A model generated the notes under the pieces. The model did no database searches and had not been told where the DNA came from. It saw only the letters and a program-made list of their open reading frames with translations. The translations under genes were made by a program, and so were the position numbers. Below, in pieces: positions 35,576 through 47,329 of a DNA stretch of 64,000 nucleotides (positions are counted from its first letter, which is position 1; each line of letters begins with the position of its first letter). Origin of the DNA: Leuctra nigra (Eukaryota; Arthropoda; Insecta; Plecoptera; Leuctridae). The stretch lies in assembly GCA_934045905.1 (NCBI GenBank), contig OW203762.1, positions 6,262,001-6,326,000 of the forward strand, written 5' to 3'.

Positions 35576-35874
35576 CTGGACTATAAATATAGACACTACC
35601 TGGTTGGTAGAACTATAAGATTACAAGACAAAAGAAATTTCACGTTCTAAAATGCCGCTTCCACGAGGATATAAAACATGTTGACGATTAGAGCCTGACT
35701 TTTGACCGCCGCCAAGTGAGAGAGATGCAATAAAACACAGATTCCGTGTGAGAAAGAGAGAAGGAGATGTTGTCTCTGATCCGCAGAGTATTGGGTAATA
35801 ACTCCAGACTCGGTCCAAAGTGACTTCTACTACTAATCTGACTGAGCTGCGTGCGACACAAAGCGGGGTCTGGG

Positions 35875-36670
35875 GTCCGGGACGCATATTTCCAAAGTAT
35901 ACCCAGCCCCAGCGCACCGTCGACTGATTGGTGTGTCTTGGTCACGTGGTCGATGGTTGAATGATCACCTCGGTTGCGAATCTGAAACTTATCTGTCAAA
36001 ACATCTCAACCCATCACTGTCAAAGATAAATAAGTTAAGTTATCCACGGAGGAAACGAAGATGATACGTATTAAATGTGCATCTTAAAGTGTTTGCGTAT
36101 TGTCTTTCTCAATAGCCCATTAGTATAGTTGCTTCCATAGAAGACTAACAAGTTGGACACTTTTTAACCTCACAATCGTCAGTGTCAGTTCACACCACAC
36201 TTTCAGTGACTGATATTTACTATTTTTCAAATTGCGGGTGAATAATCTTAACACATGTAGATGAGTGACACAATCTATTTGTGTCAGAGTTATGCATTAT
36301 GTCACAATGTCAACGTTTCTTCGCACCAATAAATAGTTTGCAGCTTACGTTGAACTTTAGAAGATAGCGCCATAGATTTCTTCAATAATAGTTAGTAATA
36401 ACGAAAGGATAGTAAAACGATTTCAATAGGATTGTAGGTCTCAATATGGACAGATATCAATCAAAGGATTTTCTCTCATTATACATTTCGAAGACTTTTT
36501 CTTAGTGCGTGGCTGTTGAGATGGTGTTGAGTTCTGGGTTGAGATGTTTTGACAGATAACTTTCAGTTTCGCAACCTATGTGATCATTTAATTAAGACCA
36601 CGTGACCAAGACACACCAATCAGTCGACGGTGCGCTGGGGCTGGGTATACTTTGGAAATACGCGTCCGGG
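35875..36670. repeat. long inverted repeat, about 135-bp arms
   Basis: The left arm 35875-36012 and right arm 36536-36670 are inverted copies (GTCGACTGATTGGTGTGTCT against its complement, likewise CAAAACATCTCAACCC). The spacer is 523 bp. A foldback-type element or an inverted duplication would fit. The 44/42-bp array begins right at the outer edge of the right arm. Confidence 0.8.
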
Positions 36671-37461
36671 ACAAGGTCCGGGTTGCGGTCGGGGCTTCTC
36701 TCATCATGATGCGACTTGGGTCCGGGTTGCGGTCGGGGCTTCTCTCATCATGCTTCGACATGGGTCCGGGTTGGTCCGGGCTTCTCTCATCATGCTTCGA
36801 CATGGGTCCGGGTTGCGGTCGGGGCTTCTCTCATCATGCTTCGACATGGGTCCGGCTTGGTCCGGGCTTCTCTCATCATGATGCGACATGGGTCCGGCTT
36901 GGTCCGGGCTTCTCTCATCATGCTTCGACATGGGTCCGGGTTGCGGTCGGGGCTTCTCTTATCATGCTTCGACATGGGTTCGGCTTGGTCCGGGCTTCTC
37001 TCATCATGATGCGACATGGGTCCAGCTTGGTCCGGGCTTCTCTCATCATGCTTCGACATGGGTCCGGGTTGCGGTCGGGGCTTCTCTTATCATGCTTCGA
37101 CATGGGTCCGGCTTGGTCCGGGCTTCTCTCATCATGATGCGACATGGGTCCGGCTTGGTCCGGGCTTCTCTCATCATGCATTGACATGGGTCCGGCTTGG
37201 TCCGGGCTTCTCTCATCATGCTTCGACATGGGTCCGGGTTGCGGTCGGGGCTTCTCTTATCATGCTTCGACATGGGTTCGGCTTGGTCCGGGCTTCTCTC
37301 ATCATGATGCGACATGGGTCCGGCTTGGTCCGGGCTTCTTTCATCATGATGCGACATGGGTCCGGCTTGGTCGGGGCTTCTCTCATCATGCTTCGACATG
37401 GGTCCGGCTTGCGGTCCGGGCTTCCATCATCATGATGCGACTTGAGGTCCGGGCTTCACTG
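36660..37461. repeat. 44/42-bp minisatellite with a 128-bp higher-order unit
   Basis: Two subunit types alternate. One of 44 bp has GGGTTGCGGTCGGGGCTTCT and one of 42 bp has CGGCTTGGTCCGGGCTTCT; both share CTCATCATG and GACATGGGTCCGG. In the middle the order 44+42+42 repeats, a 128-bp higher-order unit. Open frames on both strands come from this periodicity. Confidence 0.92.
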
Positions 37462-37833
37462 ATCAAGCTTTTTCATTAGACATACACATAAATACATTAA
37501 GACTACTTCTGGAATTCTGGAAACAAGGGATCGACAATGGACGCTAAAAGATCGACCTTCCAGTGGCGGATTGGCCCGGGATGCGAAGAGAAGACATATG
37601 CTCAGGTGAAAGGGCCCAAAACAGATGAGAAGAAATGCACCAAAATCAAATGGAAATGCTCGTAAAATGAAAGGCGATAAGAACGATACAAACAAGCCTA
37701 TGGAAATATTGATTCAATTTAAATCAACATTAAAATTAACAAAAAAAAGAATACATTTAAAATGAACATTGAAACATGGACTGTCAATGCATGTTCAAAG
37801 GATTTTTCAAGTTCGCCTCATCCTTGAGACCCT
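37462..37833. other. spacer between two arrays
   Basis: No gene or element recognised. Confidence 0.45.
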
Positions 37834-39075
37834 AATGATCAGGAACAGCGCAATGTTTCTCTTGCCCACCATCCTAATGATCCGAACAGCGCAGTGGTTC
37901 TCTTGCCCACCATCCTAATGATCCGAACAGCGCAGTGTTTCTCTTGCCCCATCCTAATGATCAGGAACAGCGCAGTGTTTCTCTTGCCCACCATCCTAAT
38001 GATCCGAGCTGAACAGCGCAGTGTTTCTCTTGCCCCATCCTAATGATCAGGAACAGCGCAGTGTTTCTCTTGCCCACCATCCTAATGATCCGAGCTGAAC
38101 AGCGCAGTGGTTCTCTTGCCCACCATCCTAATGATCCGAACAGCGCAGTGTTTCTCTTGCCCACCATCCTAATGATCCGAGCTGAACAGCGCAGTGGTTC
38201 TCTTGCCCACCATCCTAATGATCCGAACAGCGCAGTGTTTCTCTTGCCCACCATCCTAATGATCTGAACAGCGCAGTGTTTCTCTTGCCCACCATCCTAA
38301 TGATCCGAACAGCGCAGTGTTTCTCTTGCCCACCATCCTAATGATCCGAACAGCGCAGTGGTTCTCTTGCCCACCATCCTAATGATCCGAACAGCGCAGT
38401 GTTTCTCTTGCCCACCATCCTAATGATCCGAGCTGAACAGCGCAGTGGTTCTCTTGCCCACCATCCTAATGATCCGAACAGCGCAGTGTTTCTCTTGCCC
38501 ACCATCCTAATGATCTGAACAGCGCAGTGTTTCTCTTGCCCACCATCCTAATGATCCGAACAGCGCAGTGTTTCTCTTGCCCACCATTCTAATGATCCGA
38601 ACAGCGCAGTGGTTCTCTTGCCCACCATCCTAATGATCCGAACAGCGCAGTGTTTCTCTTGCCCACCATCCTAATGATCCGAACAGCGCAGTGTTTCTCT
38701 TGCCCACCATCCTAATGATCTGAACAGCGCAGTGGTTCTCTTGCCCACCATCCTAATGATCCGAACAGCGCAGTGTTTCTCTTGCCCACCATCCTAATGA
38801 TCCGAACAGCGCAGTGGTTCTCTTGCCCACTATCCTAATGATCCGAACAGCGCAGTGTTTCTCTTGCCCACCATCCTAATGATCTGAACAGCGCAGTGGT
38901 TCTCTTGCCCACCATCCTAATGATCCGAACAGCGCAGTGTTTCTCTTGCCCACCATCCTAATGATCCGAACAGCGCAGTGTTTCTCTTGCCCACCATCCT
39001 AATGATCCGAACAGCGCAGTGTTTCTCTTGCCCACCATCCTAATGGTCCGAACAGCGCAGTGTTTCTCTTGCCCC
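37834..39075. repeat. 41-bp minisatellite, about 30 copies
   Basis: The unit is AACAGCGCAGTGTTTCTCTT, GCCCACCATCCTAATGATCC and G. Variants carry an insertion of GAGCT before GAACAG (46 bp) or shortened GCCCCATCC. GTGTTTC/GTGGTTC variants alternate irregularly. It ends 69 bp from the 3' end of a Helitron-like copy. Confidence 0.95.
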
Positions 39076-39144
39076 AGTTGCATCTTTGTGACTGACCGAG
39101 CTATCGTGCGCGCAGTAATTATCAGACACACGTATGAATATTTA

Positions 39145-39980
39145 CTAGGAAAACGCTCTGTGTAACGCGTTGATGAGCGAGCACGGACAGGCGCAACACC
39201 TCGAACCGAAATTATGTCTATCGAAAATATCATTAAAAGCCAATAATTCTTGAATTTCGTCAGACTCAAGTATAAAAATCTCAAAATTGTCCTAAAACAT
39301 TAGTCCCAATAACCATGCAAAGCTTGAACCTTTTGAACCTTTCTGATTGAACTGTTCCTCGTTAATATTCAAAAATCACAGGATCTCTTAAAAAAAAATA
39401 GACCTGGGACCACTCATATGATAAAAGTGTGTGTACTTACACAATATTAGATCGATCTGTTGAATGGTTGAATATCAGTCTCATACGTTTGAAAGTTTCT
39501 ACTCTAACTACCTTGGAACTATAAAGAGTCGAAGTAGCCGTGATCAACATTTTCGAGATATTTGACAGCCAACACGCAAAATGTCCGTAAAACGTCAATA
39601 ACTTTTGGATTTAAACATAGATTAGTCTGAAAATTGTCAAAAATGCAGATAATGTTAGTCCCAATGACCATGCAAAGTTTTAAGTTGATCAGTCATACGG
39701 TTCAAGTTTAAATTTAAAAAATGACATAAAATATTTTTTTAAATTTTAACCAATGGGAGGATTTGGCTGAAACTTTGTAAGATTGGGTACAATGTTGGTC
39801 GCCATGACTTGTCAAAATTTCAAATTGATCGGAAATACCAATCAAAAGATATTTTTTTTAAATTTGAACCAATCACATGAGCCCGTTCAAAAACGATCCC
39901 AGGGACCGCATAGATTACGTTAGTATATGTGCAAAATTTCAGATCGATTGGTTGTGCCGTTTGACCTGGGCAGTGAACAC
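39145..39980 (-). mobile_element. Helitron-like element, copy 4, 5' end replaced by satellite
   Basis: On the minus strand the 3' end GAGCGTTTTCCTAG is intact (complement from 39145) and is followed by T. The body is full length (GAACCAATCACATGAGCCCG complement, CTGGGCAGTGAACAC complement). The 5' terminal GAGCGAGCG portion is missing: exactly at the poly-T/CTGCCCAGGTC position the sequence passes into the 35-bp array. Confidence 0.65.
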
Positions 39981-39991
39981 AAAAAAAACAA

Positions 39992-42900
39992 CACCCTTGC
40001 ATCAGGTATGCATCGGTCTCTGTCGCACCCTTGCATCAGGTATGCATCGGTCTCTGTCGCACCCTTGCATCAGGTATGCATCGGTCTCTGTCGCACCCTT
40101 GCATCAGGTATGCATCTGTCTCTGTCGCTCCCTTGCATCAGGTATGCATCGGTCTCTGTCGCACCCTTGCATCAGGTATGCATCGGTCTCTGTCGCACCC
40201 TTGCATCAGGTATGCATCGGTCTCTGTCGCACCCTTGCATCAGGTATGCATCTGTCTCTGTCGCACCTTTGCATCAGGTATGCATCGGTCTCTGTCGCAC
40301 CCTTGCATCAGGTATGCATCGGTCTCCGTCGCACCCTTGCATCAGGTATGCATCGGTCTCTGTCGCACCCTTGCATCAGGTATGCATCTGTCTCTGTCGC
40401 ACCCTTGCAACAGGTATGCATCGGTCTCTGTCGCACCCTTGCATCAGGTATGCATCGGTCTCTGTCGCACCCTTGCATCAGGTATGCATCGGTCTCTGTC
40501 GCACCCTTGCATCAGGTATGCATCGGTCTCTGTCGCACCCTTGCATCAGGTATGCATCTGTCTCCGTCGCACCCTTGCATCAGGTATGCATCTGTCTCCG
40601 TCGCACCCTTGCATCAGGTATGCATCGGTCTCTGTCGCACCCTTGCATCAGGTATGCATCGGTCTCTGTCGCACCCTTGCATCAGGTATGCATCTGTCTC
40701 TGTCGCACCCTTGCATCAGGTATGCATCGGTCTCTGTCGCACCCTTGCATCAGGTATGCATCTGTCTCTGTCGCACCCTTGCATCAGGTATGCATCTGTC
40801 TCTGTCGCACCCTTGCATCAGGTATGCATCGGTCTCTGTCGCACCCTTGCATCAGGTATGCATCTGTCTCCGTCGCACCCTTGCATCAGGTATGCATCTG
40901 TCTCTGTCGCACCGTTGCATCAGGTATGCATCGGTCTCTGTCGCACCCTTGCATCAGGTATGCATCGGTCTCTGTCGCACCCTTGCATCAGGTATGCATC
41001 TGTCTCTGTCGCACCCTTGCATCAGGTATGCATCGGTCTCTGTCGCACCCTTGCATCAGGTATGCATCGGTCTCTGTCGCACCCTTGCATCAGGTATGCA
41101 TCGGTCTCTGTCGCACTCTTGCATCAGGTATGCATCTGTCTCTGTCGCACCCTTGCATCAGGTATGCATCGGTCTCTGTCGCACCCTTGCATCAGGTATG
41201 CATCGGTCTCTGTCGCACCCTTGCATCAGGTATGCATCTGTCTCTGTCGCACCCTTGCATCAGGTATGCATCGGTCTCTGTCGCACCCTTGCATCAGGTA
41301 TGCATCGGTCTCTGTCGCACCGTTGCATCAGGTATGCATCTGTCTCTGTCGCACCCTTGCATCAGGTATGCATCTGTCTCTGTCGCACCCTTGCATCAGG
41401 TATGCATCGGTCTCTGTCGCACCCTTGCATCAGGTATGCATCGGTCTCTGTCGCACCTTTGCATCAGGTATGCATCTGTCTCTGTCGCACCCTTGCATCA
41501 GGTATGCATCGGTCTCTGTCGCACCCTTGCATCAGGTATGCATCGGTCTCTGTCGCACCCTTGCATCAGGTATGCATCGGTCTCTGTCGCACCCTTGCAT
41601 CAGGTATGCATCGGTCTCTGTCGCACCCTTGCATCAGGTATGCATCGGTCTCTGTCGCACCCTTGCATCAGGTATGCATCGGTCTCTGTCGCACCCTTGC
41701 ATCAGGTATGCATCGGTCTCTGTCGCACCCTTGCATCAGGTATGTATCTGTCTCTGTCGCACCCTTGCATCAGGTATGCATCGGTCTCTGTCGCACCCTT
41801 GCATCAGGTATGCATCTGTCTCTGTCGCACCCTTGCATCAGGTATGCATCGGTCTCTGTCGCACCCTTGCATCAGGTATGCATCTGTCTCTGTCGCACCC
41901 TTGCATCAGGTATGCATCGGTCTCTGTCGCACCCTTGCATCAGGTATGCATCGGTCTCTGTCGCACCCTTGCATCAGGTATGCATCGGTCTCTGTCGCAC
42001 CCTTGCATCAGGTATGCATCTGTCTCTGTCGCACCCTTGCATCAGGTATGCATCGGTCTCTGTCGCACCCTTGCATCAGGTATGCATCGGTCTCTGTCGC
42101 ACCCTTGCATCAGGTATGCATCGGTCTCTGTCGCACCCTTGCATCAGGTATGCATCTGTCTCTGTCGCACCCTTGCATCAGGTATGCATCGGTCTCTGTC
42201 GCACCCTTGCATCAGGTATGCATCGGTCTCTGTCGCACCCTTGCATCAGGTATGCATCGGTCTCTGTCGCACCCTTGCATCAGGTATGCATCTGTCTCTG
42301 TCGCACCCTTGCATCAGGTATGCATCGGTCTCTGTCGCACCCTTGCATCAGGTATGCATCGGTCTCTGTCGCACCCTTGCATCAGGTATGCATCGGTCTC
42401 TGTCGCACCCTTGCATCAGGTATGCATCGGTCTCTGTCGCACCCTTGCATCAGGTATGCATCCGTCTCTGTCGCACCCTTGCATCAGGTATGCATCGGTC
42501 TCTGTCGCACCCTTGCATCAGGTATGCATCTGTCTCTGTCGCACCCTTGCATCAGGTATGCATCGGTCTCTGTCGCACCCTTGCATCAGGTATGCATCGG
42601 TCTCTGTCGCACCCTTGCATCAGGTATGCATCTGTCTCTGTCGCACCCTTGCATCAGGTATGCATCGGTCTCTGTCGCACCCTTGCATCAGGTATGCATC
42701 GGTCTCTGTCGCACCCTTGCATCAGGTATGCATCGGTCTCTGTCGCACCCTTGCATCAGGTATGCATCGGTCTCTGTCGCACCCTTGCATCAGGTATGCA
42801 TCTGTCTCTGTCGCACCCTTGCATCAGGTATGCATCGGTCTCTGTCGCACCCTTGCATCAGGTATGCATCGGTCTCTGTCGCACCCTTGCATCAGGTATG

Positions 42901-43672
42901 CATCTGTCTCTGTCGCACCCTTGCATCAGGTATGCATCGGTCTCTGTCGCACCCTTGCATCAGGTATGCATCGGTCTCTGTCGCACCCTTGCATCAGGTA
43001 TGCATCGGTCTCTGTCGCACCCTTGCATCAGGTATGCATCGGTCTCTGTCGCACCCTTGCATCAGGTATGCATCTGTCTCTGTCTCACCCTTGCATCAGG
43101 TATGCATCTGTCTCTGTCGCACCCTTGCATCAGGTATGCATCGGTCTCTGTCGCACCCTTGCATCAGGTATGCATCGGTCTCTGTCGCACCCTTGCATCA
43201 GGTATGCATCGGTCTCTGTCGCACCCTTGCATCAGGTATGCATCTGTCTCTGTCGCACCCTTGCATCAGGTATGCATCGGTCTCTGTCGCACCCTTGCAT
43301 CAGGTATGCATCGGTCTCTGTCGCACCCTTGCATCAGGTATGCATCTGTCTCTGTCTCACCCTTGCATCAGGTATGCATCTGTCTCTGTCGCACCCTTGC
43401 ATCAGGTATGCATCGGTCTCTGTCGCACCCTTGCATCAGGTATGCATCGGTCTCTGTCGCACCCTTGCATCAGGTATGCATCTGTCTCTGTCTCACCCTT
43501 GCATCAGGTATGCATCTGTCTCTGTCGCACCCTTGCATCAGGTATGCATCGGTCTCTGTCGCACCCTTGCATCAGGTATGCATCGGTCTCTGTCGCACCC
43601 TTGCATCAGGTATGCATCTGTCTCTGTCGCACCCTTGCATCAGGTATGCATCTGTCTCTGTCGCACCCTTGC
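39992..43672. repeat. 35-bp minisatellite, about 105 copies
   Basis: The unit is CACCCTTGCATCAGGTATGC plus ATCGGTCTCTGTCG (with C at the join); a G/T variant at ATC(G/T)GTCTC distinguishes copies. At 3.7 kb it is the largest array here. Because 35 is not a multiple of three and the unit has no stop in any plus frame, all three plus frames stay open for over 1200 codons. These are not proteins. Confidence 0.97.
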
Positions 43673-43954
43673 TGTTCAGATGCTGTGTCGCTGGACCAGC
43701 GCGCGGTGAAGTCTCATCTGGGCTGATGGAGAGCAGATAAACGCCGAATCGCGTCTAGGCGAGGACCTGACACTGATTTGTGGCCGCAAGATGCTGTAAT
43801 TACGACCCTCACAGGCGGAAACGTGTTTTACAAGTGAACTGCGAATGATATTATACAAAACGAACCGAGTCGCAGGACTTTACATACATTTATCACAGAC
43901 GTGAAATAGCGGACTAAATGAAAACCATGAGTCTTTTCTGTTTGTTTTTTATCA
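43673..43954. other. array flank
   Basis: No gene recognised. The expected 5' end of the Helitron-like copy on the far side of the array is not present. Confidence 0.45.
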
Positions 43955-44125
43955 TGATGATGATGAGGTATAGGTAGGGATGGACGGTGGAAAGGATGCG
44001 ACCGAGGCCTAATAGATCAGCCAATGCCCACCATGCTCTCGACTGAGGAAAACTGATTCCATCAGTCATGGCTGCATGAATCGAACCGGGAACCTCCAAG
44101 ATGCAAGTTGATCAGCGTGTATACG
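43955..44125 (-). mobile_element. SINE (minus)
   Basis: On the minus strand, B-box-like GGTTCGATTC (near 44075-44090) is followed by the body (CAGTTTTCCTCAGTCGAGAG complement) and the (CAT)n-containing 3' part (complement of ATGATGATGATGAGG, 43953). The tail is lost. Confidence 0.65.
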
Positions 44126-44254
44126 TCACAACACGTCATTGTGTAGGTCGGACAGTTGTAGAAGCAGTGCAGTGCGTTAGCTCCATGGCTCTCTTACAGA
44201 GCAACTTGGCTCAGGCAGTAACGATGTGCAGCCGCATGCTCCAAAGAATGTCTG

Positions 44255-44515
44255 TAGATGTATCGACGCAATACCCAGAGTCTACTGGATTCCGTCCATA
44301 AGATTATTAGCACGGTCTTGTGGTGTTGAGGACTGACATGCGCAAATATCTGTTTGTGGAGGAGCAACTTCTACAGAGTATCAGCCTCATGCTCTGCAGA
44401 AGTTGCTCACGCAAGTAGATATTTGCTCATGTCAGTCCTTAACACCACAAGACCATGCTAATAATCTTATGGACGGAATCCAGTAGACTCTGAGCACTTG
44501 CGTCCACGTCTAGAA
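44255..44515. repeat. long palindrome, about 105-bp core arms
   Basis: The left arm (from CAGAGTCTACTGG, 44277) reads ATAAGATTATTAGCACGGTC, TTGTGGTGTTGAGGACTGAC; the right arm is its complement, ending CCAGTAGACTCTG at 44492. The loop is under 15 bp. Weaker inverted similarity extends outward to about 44255 and 44515. A foldback MITE or recent inverted duplication. Confidence 0.9.
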
Positions 44516-44519
44516 ATAC

Positions 44520-44720
44520 TTTTGAGCATTAGGCTGTATGAGGTCACTATACTTGCAATCAGCAGGTTCCAGGTTCGATCACGTGGCTTATAGAAGCGAT
44601 TGCTGGGAAGGTTCCATACTAATAGGCCACGAACGCCTCCTTCTCCTTGGCTATTCCTCATCATCTAATTCATCCGTCGCCATTGGCCTAGTCGCAGAAC
44701 AGTGTTACAACATGAAATGT
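44520..44720 (+). mobile_element. SINE (plus)
   Basis: GGTTCGATCAC (B box, two changes), GATTGCTGGGAAGGTTCCAT, ACTAATAGGCCACGAACGCC, CATCCGTCGCCATTGGCCTA and GCAGAACAGTG are in the SINE order. It is shortened in the body. Confidence 0.75.
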
Positions 44721-44997
44721 AATTCAACATGATCTGATGCGGTGAAGCGAATGCGCATGTAATGACGTCACTGCGCGGTGCAGCGATATGACGCATGCTC
44801 AATCACATGATCTTCTACCCAGCCTCCCTGGACCCGCAGCCCTCATCGCCCTCATTCATTGTGCAGCCCATAGAACATGTAAAGTTTATCAAGTCGGAAA
44901 TTATAATCCCGTCTTGTAATCTTGAGTCTGAAGAAAACCGTTTCAAGTAGAGATTGCATTACAATCAATTCTAAACCGCTAATCTAAGTGCCATTAC

Positions 44998-45367
44998 GAT
45001 TTCAATGAACCCGCATACACTTCTTGTAGCAATGTGATAGCTGAGCGTTACATTGCAACAGTCTGGGCTAAGAGTAAGGAGCTATTCTATGGACTGGTCT
45101 TTGTGTTTTACTCTGGTGATTTCAATGAACCCGCATACACTTCTTGTAGCAATGTGATAGCTGAGCGTTACATTGCAACAGTCTGGGCTAAGAGTAAGGA
45201 GCTATTCTATGGACTGGTCTTTGTGTTTTACTCTGGTGATTTCAATGAACCCGCATACACTTCTTGTAGCAATGTGATAGCTGAGCGTTACATTGCAACA
45301 GTCTGGGCTAAGAGTAAGGAGCTATTCTATGGACTGGTCTTTGTGTTTTACTCTGGTGATTTCAATG
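44998..45367. repeat. perfect 120-bp triplication
   Basis: Three head-to-tail copies of a 120-bp unit (starts GATTTCAATGAACCCGCATA), identical at every base by eye, with the first 10 bases of a fourth. The 40-codon unit is open in one plus frame, giving a 148-codon ORF (45034-45480) ending in 40 unique residues. No known domain seen. Either a very recent expansion or an assembly artefact. Confidence 0.95.
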
Positions 45368-45583
45368 CGCGAGTAGAACATGTCAATATCAGGGCTCTAA
45401 TAATGTACTTTCCACTATTCGCCCATTTTCTTGATCGGATTGGACTTCACTATTATTACCCCTTTTTCGTAATAGTTTAAAAAACTACAATCAGAATCAC
45501 ATTACGTACATAATAATATTAATTTTTTTCACGTTACGTTTTTGGGGTTTGATCTTTCTTAAAGCTAGCTGGGAAGTATGAGG

Positions 45584-45703
45584 ACCCTATTCGAGAACTT
45601 TCAAATTCCCAATTCTAATGGAATTTGATTGCAATGTTAATCTTAGTGGCCGTGAGTCGAATTCCATCAGAATGGAATTGGGACAACGTTATAGAATAGG
45701 CCT
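45584..45703. mobile_element. hairpin MITE family I, copy 1
   Basis: CCCTATTCGAGAAC and GTTATAGAATAGG are inverted at the ends. Inside, ATTCCCAATTCTAATGGAAT pairs with ATTCCATCAGAATGGAATTG. A relative with the same plan is at 61003-61113. Confidence 0.65.
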
Positions 45704-46504
45704 TCTGCACTCAGATCCTTGACTTGATATACGATAAAGAAGCCAATGATCACATACCAATGGTCACTTTAATAGCCCCATTTGACCAGCTTGCCTATTA
45801 TGTTGTGACTATTATTTAATCCCTCTGACCACACCTCCTACCCTTCTAGGAAGATATGTAGAGTGGTGACCTGGAATTTGAAAATCTCTTCTCCTCGGTC
45901 TGGGTGGGCGTCTCTGCCCGCTAACAACCCCGGTTCGACCCCACATACCTCCAAGACGCCATTCTTGCGTAAATTACACTTCCGTTCCAACTTGCCTATC
46001 GAGGGATAAATTAATAAACATCTCAGCTAGTTTTGTCAACCGCATTCATGGCCAGACTTGATTGTCCACCCAGAAAGGTTTGACCGCGCTTTTTGTCTTA
46101 TATCATCCATTGTTTTGAGTCACGACGATTCGATTTCCCAGAACGTATTTATGTCACGAGAGATTCTGAGTCAGTTGTGTTATACGAGGTATGAATTGGA
46201 ATGGTCTGGGGAAGAAATAAGAAGGATTCAAGTGGTTTACCGCTGGGGCCTTGGAATCGGGTCCTTGGCCCCCCCTGCCCCTCCCCCCCCCCACACCGCA
46301 GCGAGCAGAGAAGAATGAATGAATGAAGGTGGAGTAATTGTCTATTGGTTTATGCAAATGGATTGGGATTTTCGTGTCATCATCGGCTATTATATGTCAC
46401 GGATGTGGTTGTTGTCGGTGTCAGTACCCTCTCGACGACCACCTCATGACTCATGCGCACTAAGTGTCGCACTGTGCTGTAACTGCTGATGGTGACGGAC
46501 GAAT
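45704..46504. other. no gene recognised
   Basis: GGTTCGACCCC near 45931 is B-box-like without other SINE features. A C-rich tract lies at 46270-46292. No coding candidate. Confidence 0.4.
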
Positions 46505-46680
46505 GATGACGATGAAGAATAGGTGGTAAAGGAGGTGGTGGTGGCCTATAGTAGTGAATCTTCTTAGCCTCTCGACTGAGTGAAACTATTAATAAATGAC
46601 AGAATTCGGCCGAGGGATTCGAACCAGAAACATTCGATTCGCTGATCTCACTTGAGCTTGAGCAAGAGGCCATGGGTAAG
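46505..46680 (-). mobile_element. SINE (minus) with perfect B box
   Basis: GGATTCGAACC at 46615-46625 is the exact complement of the B box GGTTCGAATCC. Downstream on the minus strand are CACTCAGTCGAGAGGCTAAG and CACTATAGGCCACCACCACC, equivalent to the SINE body. Confidence 0.72.
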
Positions 46681-46752
46681 GTAACACGACGCTAGTGGTT
46701 CTCAGACCGTATAGTTTTCTCTTCAAACTTACAACATTTTAACAAATCTTTA

Positions 46753-46880
46753 ACATTTCAAGCTCCTGAAGAATGCCATTACACTGGAGTGCATTACGAC
46801 CTCATTCATGAAATATTCCTAAAATGAGGACGTAATGTACTCCAGACTGTGGCATTGTTGGCATTGTGAGCTCGAAATGT
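46753..46880. repeat. imperfect hairpin, about 60-bp arms
   Basis: ACATTTCAAGCTC pairs with GAGCTCGAAATGT, and AATGCCATTACACTGGAGTG plus CATTACGACCTCATT with their near-complements. A small foldback MITE is likely. Confidence 0.8.
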
Positions 46881-47199
46881 GCCTTACTTCTAGATTTGTC
46901 AAAATAGATGTGATTTTGAAGTACCCGTTGACATATAAGCGGAAAGCCAATTTATCTATTACCTAACCAATCACAAGTCCAGAAACCATTAGCGGCAGAA
47001 ATTGTGATTTAATATAAAAATTCGCTTTCCGCTCTTAGCAGAACACCGCCTAAATGATAAGAAAACCAATAAAACACTGCGTTTAAGCGCGCTTCTCATA
47101 TTACCTTTACAGAGCTAATGTGACTTGGATGAATATTGATGAGAAGCGGAAGTGCGGCAAATGGCGCCTCCAACAGAAACATATAACTTGATCAATTAC

Positions 47200-47329
47200 G
47201 CAATAAATCCATCGGGAGTTCGTGAGAGTTTCTCTTCGTGCTCGTCACTTTCTCCCCCGCCCCCTACCCTTGGCTTCGCGCAGGTCACGTGACGCTCTCT
47301 TGTCCGACAGATGACGGGGACGTGACGTC
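47200..47329 (+). promoter_or_regulatory. CpG-rich, CRE/E-box-containing candidate promoter
   Basis: Composition jumps to GC-rich here. GGTCACGTGACG (CACGTG E-box) is at 47283-47294 and ACGTGACGTCATGG (CRE) ends at the candidate start codon; another GACGTCACC is inside the exon. No TATA box seen. Inference from motif clustering next to a plausible first exon. Confidence 0.3.

Noticed and set aside
39992..43672. CRISPR-like array
   Set aside because: Units are contiguous with no variable spacers, and the context is eukaryotic; plain minisatellite.
39877..43740. Three overlapping plus-strand ORFs of 1231-1287 codons
   Set aside because: All arise from a stop-free 35-bp unit read in every frame; three frames open at once cannot all be real, and none has a non-repeat domain.
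45361..45390. GDFNARV, resembling the endonuclease motif of non-LTR retrotransposons
   Set aside because: The surrounding residues do not continue the endonuclease fold, and the preceding part is a 120-bp repeat; chance match.
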